Part shown: positions 28,936-37,200 of the stretch, piece by piece | Layout of the letters: each line of letters starts with the position of its first letter | How positions within the stretch are numbered: position 1 is the first letter of the stretch | Assembly: GCF_021353265.1 (NCBI RefSeq) | Contig: NZ_JAJTWU010000008.1 | Location: forward strand, 1 to 64,000 | Reading direction: 5' to 3' | DNA length: 64,000 bases | From: Pelomonas cellulosilytica | Lineage (GTDB): Bacteria > Pseudomonadota > Gammaproteobacteria > Burkholderiales > Burkholderiaceae_C | The notes under the pieces: generated by a model | What the model was told of the DNA's origin: nothing | Databases searched by the model: none | The model's input: the letters and a program-made list of their open reading frames with translations, nothing else | Program-made: the position numbers and the translations under genes

Positions 28936-30441
28936 CTACGGGCGGCCCGTACGCTGCAGACCTTCAACGATGAAGGTGGCATGCCGTCGGTGCACCTCCG
29001 GCGCATCGTCGCTCTCGGCCAGCCGCTTTTCAGCATAGAGACGCGTGATGTAGAGCAGGCGGTGCACGCGCAGGTCGTCTGCCGTCTCCAGCACGATGAG
29101 AGACTTCGCGCTCAGACTCAGCACGCCTTCGATGACGCGTTGCGGGTCAAGGCGCGCGCAGGTAGCGACCGCGACCGCACCGTCGAGGTCAAATGCGCCA
29201 CGGAACACCGACAGGCGCTGCAGCACCAGGCGTTCGTTGTCGCTGAGCAGGTCGTAGCTCCAGTCCATCACAGCCTGCAGCGTACGGTGGCGAGTGAGTG
29301 CCGTGCGACGGCCGCGCGTGAGCAGCTCGAAGGCGCTTTCCAGCCGCCGCAGCAGCTCGTGCACACCGAGGCTGTCCACCCGCGCTGCGGCCAGCTCGAT
29401 GGCCAGCGGAATGCCGTCCAATCGGTCGCACAGCTGCCGCACGGCCGGTGCCAGCGCTTCGGTCAGGCAGAACGAATCGCAACTGGCCTGTGCGCGTTCC
29501 GAAAAGAGCGCGATGGCAGGGGAGGCGAGCAGGTCTTTCAGATCCAGCCACTCATGGGGTGACGGCAGCGCCAGCGGCGGCAGTTTGAACAGCCATTCGG
29601 CTTCAATGTCCAGGGGCTCGCGGCTGGTGGCCAAGAAATGCAGGCCGGGACAGGTGTGAAGGAGCCGGTGAACCAGCGCCGCGACGGCGTCGATGACGTG
29701 CTCGCAGTTGTCGAAGATGAGTAGCAACCGCTTGTCGTTCAGCGCGGATTCCAGCGCCGCAGTCGAGCCGTCCGATGGCACGATCAGCTCCAGGGTGTGT
29801 CCGAGTTCGGCGGTCACCAGCGCCGGGTCTGACAGGTGCGAGAAGTCGACGAGGTGGATGCCTTCGGCAAAGCGGCGGCTTAGCACGTCGGCCACGGCCA
29901 ACGCGACTGTCGTCTTGCCCATGCCGCCCGCACCGACGATGGTCACGAGCCGCTCGCGCCCCAGCAACTCGACGAGCTGGTCAATGGCGTGCTGGCGCCC
30001 GATGGGGCGGGTGAGGCGGGGTGGCAGCCGGGGGGCGTCGGACGGTGGAGGGATGTCAGGCGTTTCAGAAGGCCTGGCGGCACGGAAGGGGCGAGCTTCT
30101 CCGACAAAGACGTAGCCGCGGCCTTGCACATTGGCGATGTAGCGGGCGCCGGCCACGCCGTCGCCCAGCGCCCTGCGCAGTGCGGACATGTGCACGCGCA
30201 GAGTTGTCTCCTCAACTACCGTGTGCGGCCATATGCTGGCGACGAGCTCGTCGCGGCTGAACAGCCGGCCCGGCTGCTCGAGCAGGACGGACAGCAGATG
30301 CACGGCCCGGCTGCCTAGGCGCAGCGGCCCGTGGCAGTCGCTGACGACATGTTGGACCGGGTCGTAGCGGAAGGGGCCGAAGGCGACAGCCGCCGGCCCG
30401 GTGTCCGGTTCTGCCTCCTTCACGCTCCCCACGTCGAACAT
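28936..30441 (-). CDS. Winged-helix STAND ATPase regulator, paralogue 1 (C-terminally truncated)
   Basis: A 501-residue protein. Residues 20-113 are an OmpR/PhoB-type winged helix (recognition region TTLRVHMSALRRALGDG, wing RYIANVQGRGYVFV). Residues about 150-440 are a STAND/NB-ARC-like ATPase of the COG3903 kind: Walker A GAGGMGKTT at 170-178, Walker B LLLIFDNCEH with D244, the sensor-like LATSREPL and the GxP motif DGIPLAIELAAARVDSLG. The sister proteins at 34235, 39414 and 43593 continue for another 430-450 residues of helical TPR-like repeats. This one ends after HRRHATFIVEGLQRTGRP. The truncation point coincides with the broken LysR gene. Without its sensor domain it may be inactive or constitutive. 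The start MFDVGSV was chosen because upstream codons lack family similarity. Confidence 0.85.
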   Translation of the reverse strand: MFDVGSVKEAEPDTGPAAVAFGPFRYDPVQHVVSDCHGPLRLGSRAVHLLSVLLEQPGRLFSRDELVASIWPHTVVEETTLRVHMSALRRALGDGVAGARYIANVQGRGYVFVGEARPFRAARPSETPDIPPPSDAPRLPPRLTRPIGRQHAIDQLVELLGRERLVTIVGAGGMGKTTVALAVADVLSRRFAEGIHLVDFSHLSDPALVTAELGHTLELIVPSDGSTAALESALNDKRLLLIFDNCEHVIDAVAALVHRLLHTCPGLHFLATSREPLDIEAEWLFKLPPLALPSPHEWLDLKDLLASPAIALFSERAQASCDSFCLTEALAPAVRQLCDRLDGIPLAIELAAARVDSLGVHELLRRLESAFELLTRGRRTALTRHRTLQAVMDWSYDLLSDNERLVLQRLSVFRGAFDLDGAVAVATCARLDPQRVIEGVLSLSAKSLIVLETADDLRVHRLLYITRLYAEKRLAESDDAPEVHRRHATFIVEGLQRTGRP

Positions 30442-30508
30442 GCGACACACCCTTTTCGCGGCGGCATTGCGCGTCCAGGAATCATCGTTGGCGCAGGGCA
30501 CCTCAGGC

Positions 30509-30523
30509 GTGAATCGATGTGAA
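30509..30523 (-). promoter_or_regulatory. TTCAC direct repeat upstream of ATPase regulator 1
   Basis: On the minus strand the site reads TTCACATCGATTCACGC, two TTCAC boxes exactly 10 bp apart, starting 68 bp before the start codon of the leftward ATPase gene. It is almost identical to the site at 37107-37121 (TTCACACCGATTCACGC), which favours a shared regulator. Confidence 0.55.
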
Positions 30524-30536
30524 AGTTGGCGAAGAC

Positions 30537-31226
30537 TCAGGCGAGCGCATGCGCCGATGCCTGTAGGTGGCGCCCGGCATGGCCTCCTCGCCGCCGTACG
30601 AGCCGGTCGCTGGCCAGGCTGGCAGCCACTGGGTCTAGTAGGCCCCGGCGTTTGGCGATGTCGGCGGCGGCGGTGCGGGTCTGGGCGCCGAGCTTGTCCA
30701 GTAACGCTTTGACGTGCGTCTTCACGGTCCCGCAGCCGATGTTGAGCTCCGCAGCGATGGCCTTGTTGCACAACCCGGTGGCCATCAGGCGCAGCACGTC
30801 GCCTTCGCGCGGTGTGGGAAGGTCCTGCGACAAGGTGTCCGCCAGGCGCTGCACGACGCTGCCCTGCAGGTAGCGCTGGCCGCGGGCCAGCATCATGACG
30901 GCGTCTACCAGTTGCTCCGGCAGGCAGTCGTGAGTGAGGTAGCCCTTCACGCCATGCTGCAGCGCGCCGCGGATGCTCAGCTCACCGTCGAGGTGCGACA
31001 ACACCAGCACAGCGGGCGTTGCTGTGCGCTGCAGCACGGCTGTGATGCCAAAAGGCAGGTCGGTGATGAGCACCTGAGGCGGCGACAAGTCGGGGAATGA
31101 GGGCTCGTCCGGACCTCGCTCGTCCACCTGAAAGCGGCTGTCCGCGCTCAAGGTGGCCAGGATGCCGCGGTGGACGAGCGGTTCGGGGTGGGTGACCCGC
31201 ACATGTATCGCGGTGGGTATCAGCAT
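30537..31226 (-). CDS. LuxR/NarL-type response regulator with atypical receiver
   Basis: A 229-residue protein. Residues about 5-115 resemble a receiver domain with a candidate phospho-acceptor Asp in VLITDLPFG and the later conserved Lys region (GVKGYLTHD). The acidic pair that normally binds magnesium is replaced (HVRVTHPEPL), so it may work without phosphorylation. Residues about 140-200 form a LuxR-type helix-turn-helix (TPREGDVLRLMATGLCNKAIA, NIGCGTVKTHVKALLDKLGA). GGAGAG precedes the start. No histidine kinase lies nearby. It is divergent from the SDR gene at 31435 and lies 95 bp upstream of ATPase regulator 1 in the same direction. Confidence 0.85.
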   Translation of the reverse strand: MLIPTAIHVRVTHPEPLVHRGILATLSADSRFQVDERGPDEPSFPDLSPPQVLITDLPFGITAVLQRTATPAVLVLSHLDGELSIRGALQHGVKGYLTHDCLPEQLVDAVMMLARGQRYLQGSVVQRLADTLSQDLPTPREGDVLRLMATGLCNKAIAAELNIGCGTVKTHVKALLDKLGAQTRTAAADIAKRRGLLDPVAASLASDRLVRRRGGHAGRHLQASAHALA

Positions 31227-31291
31227 GGTTCTCTCCTGATCGGGGCTCGGCCCGGCATCGCCATGGTCAGCAAGAGGGCGCGCCGAGGCCA

Positions 31292-31306
31292 GTGAAGTGG
31301 CGTGAA
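31292..31306 (-). promoter_or_regulatory. TTCAC direct repeat upstream of the response regulator
   Basis: The minus strand reads TTCACGCCACTTCAC, two boxes 10 bp apart, 66 bp upstream of the response-regulator start and in the same orientation relative to the gene as the other sites. It forms one side of a divergent control region shared with the SDR/hydrolase operon. Confidence 0.5.
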
Positions 31307-31324
31307 GTCTTGCGAGCGCGACGC

Positions 31325-31383
31325 TTCACACCCGCGTTCACAGATCGCTCACGAGGAATCGCGCCGATTCACTCGCACTTCAC
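31325..31383 (+). promoter_or_regulatory. TTCAC repeat array upstream of the SDR/hydrolase operon
   Basis: Plus-strand TTCAC boxes occur at 31325, 31337, 31368 and 31379, with a CTCAC variant at 31348. Spacings of 12, 11, 20 and 11 bp keep nearly all boxes on one face of the helix. The last box ends 51 bp before the SDR start at 31435. This is the densest array of the motif in the window. Confidence 0.55.
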
Positions 31384-31434
31384 GCGGCGATCGACCAACC
31401 TTCAGGCCATCGAACACGGACCCTGGAGTTCCGA

Positions 31435-32202
31435 ATGAGCCAACGTCTCAAGGGCAAGGTGGCCCTCATCACCGGCGCCAGTTCCGGTATAGGCCACGCC
31501 AGCGCACTGCTGTTCGCGGCTGAAGGCGCCAAGGTCGTTCTGGGCGCGCGGCGCTCTGCCGAGCTGAAGGACCTCGCCTGCGAGATTGACGCCCGCGGCG
31601 GTTCGGCGCTTTCGCTGGCCGGCGACGTGCGAGAGGAGGGTTATGCACAGGCGCTGGTGGCGCTTGCCGTGCAGCGCTACGGCCGCCTGGATGTGGCCTT
31701 CAACAACGCAGGCACGCTCGGTGAGCAGGGCCCGTCCACGGCGGTTTCGGCGCTGGGCTTCGTGGATGCGCTGGCCGTCAACCTCACCGGCGCCTTCCTT
31801 GGCGCCAAGCACCAGATCGCGCAGATGCTCAAGAACGGTGGCGGCTCGGTGATCTTCACGTCCACGTTCGTCGGCTACAGCGCGGCCTTCCCTGGCGTGG
31901 CGGCCTATGCCGCCAGCAAGTCCGGGCTCATCGGTTTGACCCAGGTGCTGGCCGCCGAGTTCGGTCCGCAAGGCGTGCGCGTTAACGCGCTGCTGCCGGG
32001 TGCGGTCGATACCGACATGTACCGCGACATGAACGACACGCCCGAGTCGCAGGCCTTCCTCAAGCAGCTCCATGCACTGAAGCGCGTGGCCGCACCGGAG
32101 GAACTGGCCCGCTCGGCGCTCTACCTTGCGTCGGACGACGCGTCCTTTGTGACCGGCACCGCGTCGCTCGTCGACGGCGGCATGTCGATCACGCGCACCT
32201 AA
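31435..32202 (+). CDS. Short-chain dehydrogenase/reductase
   Basis: A 255-residue classical SDR: TGASSGIG at residues 14-21, NNAGTLGEQG near 90, catalytic Ser in TSTFVGYS and YAASK near 155-160, and the terminal VTGTASLVDGGMSI. It lies downstream of the TTCAC array and is followed 35 bp later by the secreted hydrolase gene and then a flavodoxin-like gene, all rightward and closely spaced, probably one operon. Substrate unknown. Confidence 0.92.
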   Translation: MSQRLKGKVALITGASSGIGHASALLFAAEGAKVVLGARRSAELKDLACEIDARGGSALSLAGDVREEGYAQALVALAVQRYGRLDVAFNNAGTLGEQGPSTAVSALGFVDALAVNLTGAFLGAKHQIAQMLKNGGGSVIFTSTFVGYSAAFPGVAAYAASKSGLIGLTQVLAAEFGPQGVRVNALLPGAVDTDMYRDMNDTPESQAFLKQLHALKRVAAPEELARSALYLASDDASFVTGTASLVDGGMSITRT

Positions 32203-32237
32203 TTCCCAACCGCAGTACCACTCACAGGAGAGTTTCC

Positions 32238-33167
32238 ATGTCGATCTTCATCCGCCAACTGCTCGGCACCGCGCTGCTGGCCGCCGTGGCGATCAGCGCC
32301 GCGCCGCACGCCGTGGCGCAGCCCAAGCCCTATCCGGCCACGTTCAAGCAGCAGGACATCGCCACCAATGGCACCACGCTGCATGTGCGCGTCGGCGGCA
32401 GCGGCCCGGCCGTCGTGCTGCTGCACGGTTTCGGCGACACCGGTGACATGTGGGCGCCGCTGGCCGTCGAGCTGGCCAGGAACCACCGCGTCGTCGTGCC
32501 GGACCTGCGCGGCATCGGCTTGTCGGCCAAGCCCGAGGACGGCTACGAGAAGATGAACCAGGCCAGGGACATCCGTGGGGTACTGGACACGCTGGGTATC
32601 GACCAGGCCGACGTCGTGGGCCACGACATCGGCGTGATGGTGGCCTACGCCTACGCCGCGAGCTTCCCCACGAAGACGACGAAACTGGTTGTGATGGACG
32701 CGCCGCCCCCCGGCATCCCGCCGTGGGATGAGGTGGTCCGCAACCCCAAGCTGTGGCACTTCGACTTCTACGGCAAGGACGTGTTTCGCCTGTTGGCCGG
32801 GCGCGAACGCATCTTCCTGGACCGCTTCTACAACGACTTCGGCGGCCAGCCCGAGAAGATCGACGAGGGCACGCGCAACCACTACGCCCGGCTGTACGCC
32901 CGGCCAGGCGCGATGAAAGGTGCGCTGTCGCAATTCCAGGCCTTCCGGCAGGACGCGAAGGACAACCTGGAATCGATGAAGACCAAACTCACCATGCCCG
33001 TGCTGGCCATCGGTGGCGAAAAGTCGTTCGGCCCCCTGGAGGCCGTAGCCATGCGTAACGCGGCTACCAACGTAACCGAGTTGGTCATCCCCCGTGCCGG
33101 CCACTGGCTGATGGAGGAGGAGCCCGCGGCCACCGTGCAGGGCATCAAGGACTTTCTGGCCAAGTAG
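32238..33167 (+). CDS. Secreted alpha/beta hydrolase, epoxide-hydrolase-like
   Basis: A 309-residue protein with a signal peptide (MSIFIRQLLGTALLAAVAIS... ending AVAQP). Motifs are HGFGDTGDMW (oxyanion), GHDIGVM (Asp nucleophile) and RAGHWLMEEEP (catalytic His). It is a close paralogue of the protein at 23314. CAGGAGAG precedes the start. Its position behind the SDR in a TTCAC-controlled operon suggests both act on the same, unidentified substrate in different compartments. Confidence 0.9.
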   Translation: MSIFIRQLLGTALLAAVAISAAPHAVAQPKPYPATFKQQDIATNGTTLHVRVGGSGPAVVLLHGFGDTGDMWAPLAVELARNHRVVVPDLRGIGLSAKPEDGYEKMNQARDIRGVLDTLGIDQADVVGHDIGVMVAYAYAASFPTKTTKLVVMDAPPPGIPPWDEVVRNPKLWHFDFYGKDVFRLLAGRERIFLDRFYNDFGGQPEKIDEGTRNHYARLYARPGAMKGALSQFQAFRQDAKDNLESMKTKLTMPVLAIGGEKSFGPLEAVAMRNAATNVTELVIPRAGHWLMEEEPAATVQGIKDFLAK

Positions 33168-33210
33168 GCCATCGGCGCTTCATTCCCATCCCTATTCAGG
33201 AGAGTGCTTC

Positions 33211-33816
33211 ATGAGCCATGACTTCCCCATCCGCCTCGCCGTCGTCTACCACAGCGGTTACGGGCATACCGCCCGGCAGGCACAGGCCGTCGCCCGCGGC
33301 GCCGACGCCGCCGGCAACGTCGAGGTGACGCTGGTGCCGGTGGACGAGGTCGATCAGCACTGGGACCTGCTGGCCCAGGCCGATGCCATCGTCTTCGGTG
33401 CGCCGACCTACATGGGTAGCGCGTCCGCCCAGTTCAAGGTGTTCATGGACGCAACCTCGCGCACCGTGTTCGCCAAGGGCGGCCTGTGGCACGACAAGGT
33501 CGCGGCCGGTTTTACCAACTCCGCCGCGCGCTCCGGCGACAAGCTGCACACGCTGCAGCAACTCGCCGTTTTCGCGGCCCAGCATGGCATGCACTGGGTC
33601 AATCTCGGTCTGCCCCCGGGTCATAACAATTCCAAATCAACCGAGGACATGGTCAACCGCCACGGCTTCTTCCTGGGGGCTGCGGCGCAGTCCAACGCCG
33701 ACGAGGGCCCCGACGTGGCCCCACCGCCAGCCGACTTGCTGACTGCGGAGCACCTCGGCCGGCGCGTCGCCATGGTGGCGCGCCAGCTCGTGGCCGGCCG
33801 CGCCGCCGTGTCTTGA
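33211..33816 (+). CDS. Flavodoxin/NAD(P)H-dependent FMN reductase (WrbA-like)
   Basis: A 201-residue flavodoxin-fold protein. The FMN phosphate loop HSGYGHTARQAQAVA is near residues 14-28, and the second loop is APTYMGSASAQFKVFMDAT near 68-86. A long insertion with GLPPGHNNS follows. It is related to NAD(P)H:quinone oxidoreductases of the WrbA group. CAGGAGAG precedes the start. It is the third gene of the SDR/hydrolase operon, consistent with handling of a quinone or other redox-active compound. Confidence 0.85.
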   Translation: MSHDFPIRLAVVYHSGYGHTARQAQAVARGADAAGNVEVTLVPVDEVDQHWDLLAQADAIVFGAPTYMGSASAQFKVFMDATSRTVFAKGGLWHDKVAAGFTNSAARSGDKLHTLQQLAVFAAQHGMHWVNLGLPPGHNNSKSTEDMVNRHGFFLGAAAQSNADEGPDVAPPPADLLTAEHLGRRVAMVARQLVAGRAAVS

Positions 33817-33840
33817 GTGCCGCTTGGGCATCGTGCTGGA

Positions 33841-34150
33841 TGGGCGGCGGCTGGCCTTGCTGGGCCTGCTGCTGCCCTATTTCATCAGCGGCGTGCTGAA
33901 GGCTCTGGACTTCGCCGGCCCCAGATCTAGGTGGCCGGGTTGCTCGGTGGCACCGCCGTCCTGCGTGTGACGGCGGCGGTCATCGCGCTGCAGCTTGGCG
34001 GCAGCGCCCTGCTGCTGCGCGCCGGGCGATGGACGTGGCGCGTTGGCTGCCTGCGGCCGAGGCGGCGCTGATCGCCATGGCTGCGCTCGCACCGTCGCGG
34101 CAGCTGCCGGATGAGGCATCGCACGGTCGCCATGAGGGGTATCGACCCCT
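33841..34150 (+). pseudogene. Remnant of a DoxX-family membrane protein
   Basis: Between the flavodoxin gene and ATPase regulator 2 is a 418-bp stretch without an intact gene. It contains pieces of a DoxX-like protein in different frames: LALLGLLLPYFISGVLKALDFAG (read as short segments), then after a shift EVAGLLGGTAVLRVTA and VIALQLGGSALLLRAG, then a third frame to QLPDEASH. The order and motifs match the first, second and third helices of DoxX proteins. At least two frameshifts make it a pseudogene. Confidence 0.5.
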
Positions 34151-34234
34151 CGTCTCCAAGCTCGTGCCAGTTATATTTCCGCGGGTTCCCGAGGTGCCCA
34201 TACCTCTCAAAACAGCCCCGCAAAAGCACGCACG

Positions 34235-37075
34235 ATGCGAATCGACACGAGTGGAGGCTTGCCGGCGCTCGCATTCGGACGTTTCGTCCTCGACCGCGCG
34301 AGCAAGCAATTGCTGGAAGACGGCAAGGTGTTGCGCCTTGGCGGGCGCGCGTTCGACCTGCTTTGCGCCCTGGCCGAACGTTCGGGTGAGGTGCTGAGCC
34401 GGGCAGAACTCGAAGCCCGAGTCTGGCCGCGCACGGTCGTCGAAGAGACGAGCCTGCGCGTGCACATCTCGGCCTTGCGCAAGGCACTCGGTGACGGTGT
34501 CGGGGGGGCACGCTACATCGCCAATGTGCCGGGGCGGGGTTACAGCTTTGTCGTACCCGTGGTGGCCCTTGCTTCAGAGCAGCCGGAGGCGATGCAGGAA
34601 GCGGTCGCCGTGGTACTTGGCCCCGTGCCACCGGCTCGACGGACCCACAACCTCCCAGGTCGGCTGAGCCATGCCATCGGGCGCTTGACCGTGACTTATG
34701 CGCTCTCGGAGAGGCTGGCTCGGCAGCGTCTGGTTTCCATCGTCGCGCCGGGCGGAATGGGCAAGACAACCGTGGCGCTCGCCGTGGCGGAGTCTCAGCT
34801 CGAGCGCTTCGCGGACGGCGTGTGGTTCGTTGACCTCGCGCCTCTGTCCGATCCAGCCCGCGTACCGCTGGCGCTGGCTTCCGCACTCGGCATCTCAGTC
34901 TCGTCAACGGATCCCTGGGCCAACCTGCGCGAACCGCTACGCGAGAGCCGCATGCTGATCGTGCTGGACAACTGCGAGCATGTCATCGACGGCGCGGCCT
35001 CCCTCGCTGAACGCGTGCTGCGCGAGGCGCCGCATATCCGCATCCTGGCGACCAGCCGCGAAGCCCTTGACGCTGAAGGCGAGTGGGTGCATCGCTTGGC
35101 GGCGCTCGAGGCTCCGGACCCTGCGGAGCCGACGCCGCTGGAGCAGGCCCGCACGTTCGCGGCGGTTCAATTGTTTGCCGAGCGAGCCGGGGCGAATTCC
35201 GACAGCTTCGCGCTGGACGAGGCGAATATCGCCGTTGTAGCCCACCTGTGCCGTCAACTCGACGGCATGCCGTTGGCGATCGAACTTGCCGCCGCCCGCA
35301 TTGACAGCCTCGGGTTGCACGGCCTGGCGGCGCGGCTAGAGGAAATGTTCACGCTGCTCACTCGCGGCAGGCGCACCGTATTGCCGCGTCACCGCACGCT
35401 GCAGGCTCTGCTCGACTGGAGTCATGACCTTCTCACTGACGGCGAGCGCGTGGTGCTGCGTCGGCTCTCGATCTTCCGCTCGGCGTTTTCGCTTCAATCA
35501 GCAGCCGCCGTGCTGGCCGACGCCGAGCTGTCCGCCCAGGCGGTGGTGGACGGCGTACTGGGGTTGGCAGGCAAGTCGCTCGTGGCGGTTGATGTCAATG
35601 GCCATGCCGTCATGCACCGGCTGCTGTATACGACGCGAACCTATGCTGCTGAGAAGCTGGCTTCAAGTGGGGAGGCACGACGGCTGGCACTTGCCCACGC
35701 CACCCATTGCCGCGATGTGCTGCTGCAGAGCGTGCCCCAGCGCGACACACAGCCGATCGGCGAGTGGTTGCAGAGCTATGGACGGATGATGGACGACATC
35801 CGCGCCGGCCTGGATTGGGCGTTTTCACCTGCAGGTGAAGCATTGCTCGGTGTGCAGCTTACGGTGGCGGCGGCAGATCTTGTCTACGAACTCGGCTTGA
35901 TCGACGAGTTCCGGGGCTGGGTGGACATTGCGATGGAGGCGGTCGGGACCCTGCAGCCGCCGCAGCCGGGGCTGGAGTTGCGCCTGTGTGCTGCGCGAGG
36001 TTTTCTGGGGGCCCAGACGAGAGGCCGTCATTTCGCGCACGACGTCCATGTCAGGCGCACGTTGGAGCTCGCGACGCAGCTCGACTCGAAAGCACAACGC
36101 ATCGAGGCGCTGTTCGCCCTCTGTGCCAAGGCCTTTGGCATCGGTGACTACCGCGAGGTCGGCAAGGTGGCTCGAAGCATCCGGCAGTACGTTCCCGAAC
36201 CGGACGATCCGGCGGCCGTGTTGCTGTCCGATCGCTTTCTTGCCTTGAGCCATCACTACCTGGGCCAGCACGAGGCCGCCAAGCCGCTGACCGAGCGCGT
36301 GTTGCACTACCCCGCCGGCAATGCCTATCGCCAGTACATCGGCCACATTCCAAGGTCGGTGTCCATGGGCATCCTGCAGGCACGCATCCTGTGGATGCAG
36401 GGCGCCTGCGATCGCGCCGTCGAGCGCGCCGCCCAGGCAGAGGCTCATGCCGAAAGTGACAACCCGCTCGCGCTGAGCCAGGCACTGGCCATGGGAACAA
36501 TTCCCATCGCGCTATGGCGCGGAGACAACGAGCGCGCCCAGGTGCTGGTTGAGCGTCTTCGTCGCCATGCCGAACGGCATTCCCAGGCCTATTGGCAGTC
36601 GTGGGCTCGCAGCTTCGAGAAGGTGCTGACAGTGCGCGCCGGCGGCGGGAACCTGCGTTTGGGCATGGAACTCGGGCCTATGGAGAGCCTATCGGGCATG
36701 GGCGAGCTGGACATGCTGGGCACGCTGGTCGAGAGCTCGGTGTCCTCTATTGGGGTGGAGCGGGCAGACAGCGGTGTGGTGGGCTGGTGCGCGCCTGAGA
36801 TCCTTCGGGCGCATGCCGAGAACCGGCTGCGCGGCGCGCCCGACCAGGCGGTGGCGGCCGAGAAGGAGCTGACCCGCTCGCTGGCTATGGCACGCGCCCA
36901 GAATGCCTTGTCCTGGGAACTCCGCAGCGCCACCAGTCTGGCCCGACTATGGCAGGAGCAGGGCCGGCGACAGAGAGCTTACGGCATGCTCTCAGAGGTG
37001 TACCAGCGCTTCGAGGAAGGCCATGCCACGGCCGACGTCTCGGCCGCACGTGAACTGATCGCCGAACTGGGCTGA
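34235..37075 (+). CDS. Winged-helix STAND ATPase regulator, paralogue 2 (full length)
   Basis: A 946-residue cytoplasmic protein. Residues about 14-107 are an OmpR/PhoB-type winged helix (recognition region TSLRVHISALRKALGDG). Residues about 140-430 are a STAND ATPase: Walker A GGMGKTT at 173-179, Walker B MLIVLDNCEH with D245, LATSREAL, and DGMPLAIELAAARIDSLG. From about 480 to 946 is a helical TPR-like region with the conserved phrases RSVSMGILQARILWMQG, PIALWRGDN and VGWCAPEILRA. By analogy with MalT and AfsR, the helical part would sense a signal, and ATP binding would control DNA binding or oligomerisation. No TTCAC repeat was found just upstream, so it may be read from the upstream operon. 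Confidence 0.88.
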   Translation: MRIDTSGGLPALAFGRFVLDRASKQLLEDGKVLRLGGRAFDLLCALAERSGEVLSRAELEARVWPRTVVEETSLRVHISALRKALGDGVGGARYIANVPGRGYSFVVPVVALASEQPEAMQEAVAVVLGPVPPARRTHNLPGRLSHAIGRLTVTYALSERLARQRLVSIVAPGGMGKTTVALAVAESQLERFADGVWFVDLAPLSDPARVPLALASALGISVSSTDPWANLREPLRESRMLIVLDNCEHVIDGAASLAERVLREAPHIRILATSREALDAEGEWVHRLAALEAPDPAEPTPLEQARTFAAVQLFAERAGANSDSFALDEANIAVVAHLCRQLDGMPLAIELAAARIDSLGLHGLAARLEEMFTLLTRGRRTVLPRHRTLQALLDWSHDLLTDGERVVLRRLSIFRSAFSLQSAAAVLADAELSAQAVVDGVLGLAGKSLVAVDVNGHAVMHRLLYTTRTYAAEKLASSGEARRLALAHATHCRDVLLQSVPQRDTQPIGEWLQSYGRMMDDIRAGLDWAFSPAGEALLGVQLTVAAADLVYELGLIDEFRGWVDIAMEAVGTLQPPQPGLELRLCAARGFLGAQTRGRHFAHDVHVRRTLELATQLDSKAQRIEALFALCAKAFGIGDYREVGKVARSIRQYVPEPDDPAAVLLSDRFLALSHHYLGQHEAAKPLTERVLHYPAGNAYRQYIGHIPRSVSMGILQARILWMQGACDRAVERAAQAEAHAESDNPLALSQALAMGTIPIALWRGDNERAQVLVERLRRHAERHSQAYWQSWARSFEKVLTVRAGGGNLRLGMELGPMESLSGMGELDMLGTLVESSVSSIGVERADSGVVGWCAPEILRAHAENRLRGAPDQAVAAEKELTRSLAMARAQNALSWELRSATSLARLWQEQGRRQRAYGMLSEVYQRFEEGHATADVSAARELIAELG

Positions 37076-37096
37076 CGTGCCGGCTGGCCTGATGGC

Positions 37097-37121
37097 CTCA
37101 CCAGTTTTCACACCGATTCAC
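37097..37121 (+). promoter_or_regulatory. TTCAC direct repeat upstream of the TonB receptor
   Basis: CTCAC at 37097 and TTCAC at 37107 and 37117 are spaced exactly 10 bp apart, 80 bp before the TonB-dependent receptor start. The two strong boxes with their spacer (TTCACACCGATTCACGC) nearly equal the site before ATPase regulator 1. The position fits an activator site just upstream of a promoter. Confidence 0.58.
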
Positions 37122-37200
37122 GCGGACGCCTGAATGGCGGCGGCGATCATGCCTGGCATGGCGCTTCGTCGAGGCGCGCGCTGGACGTTGTGGAGTCGAG

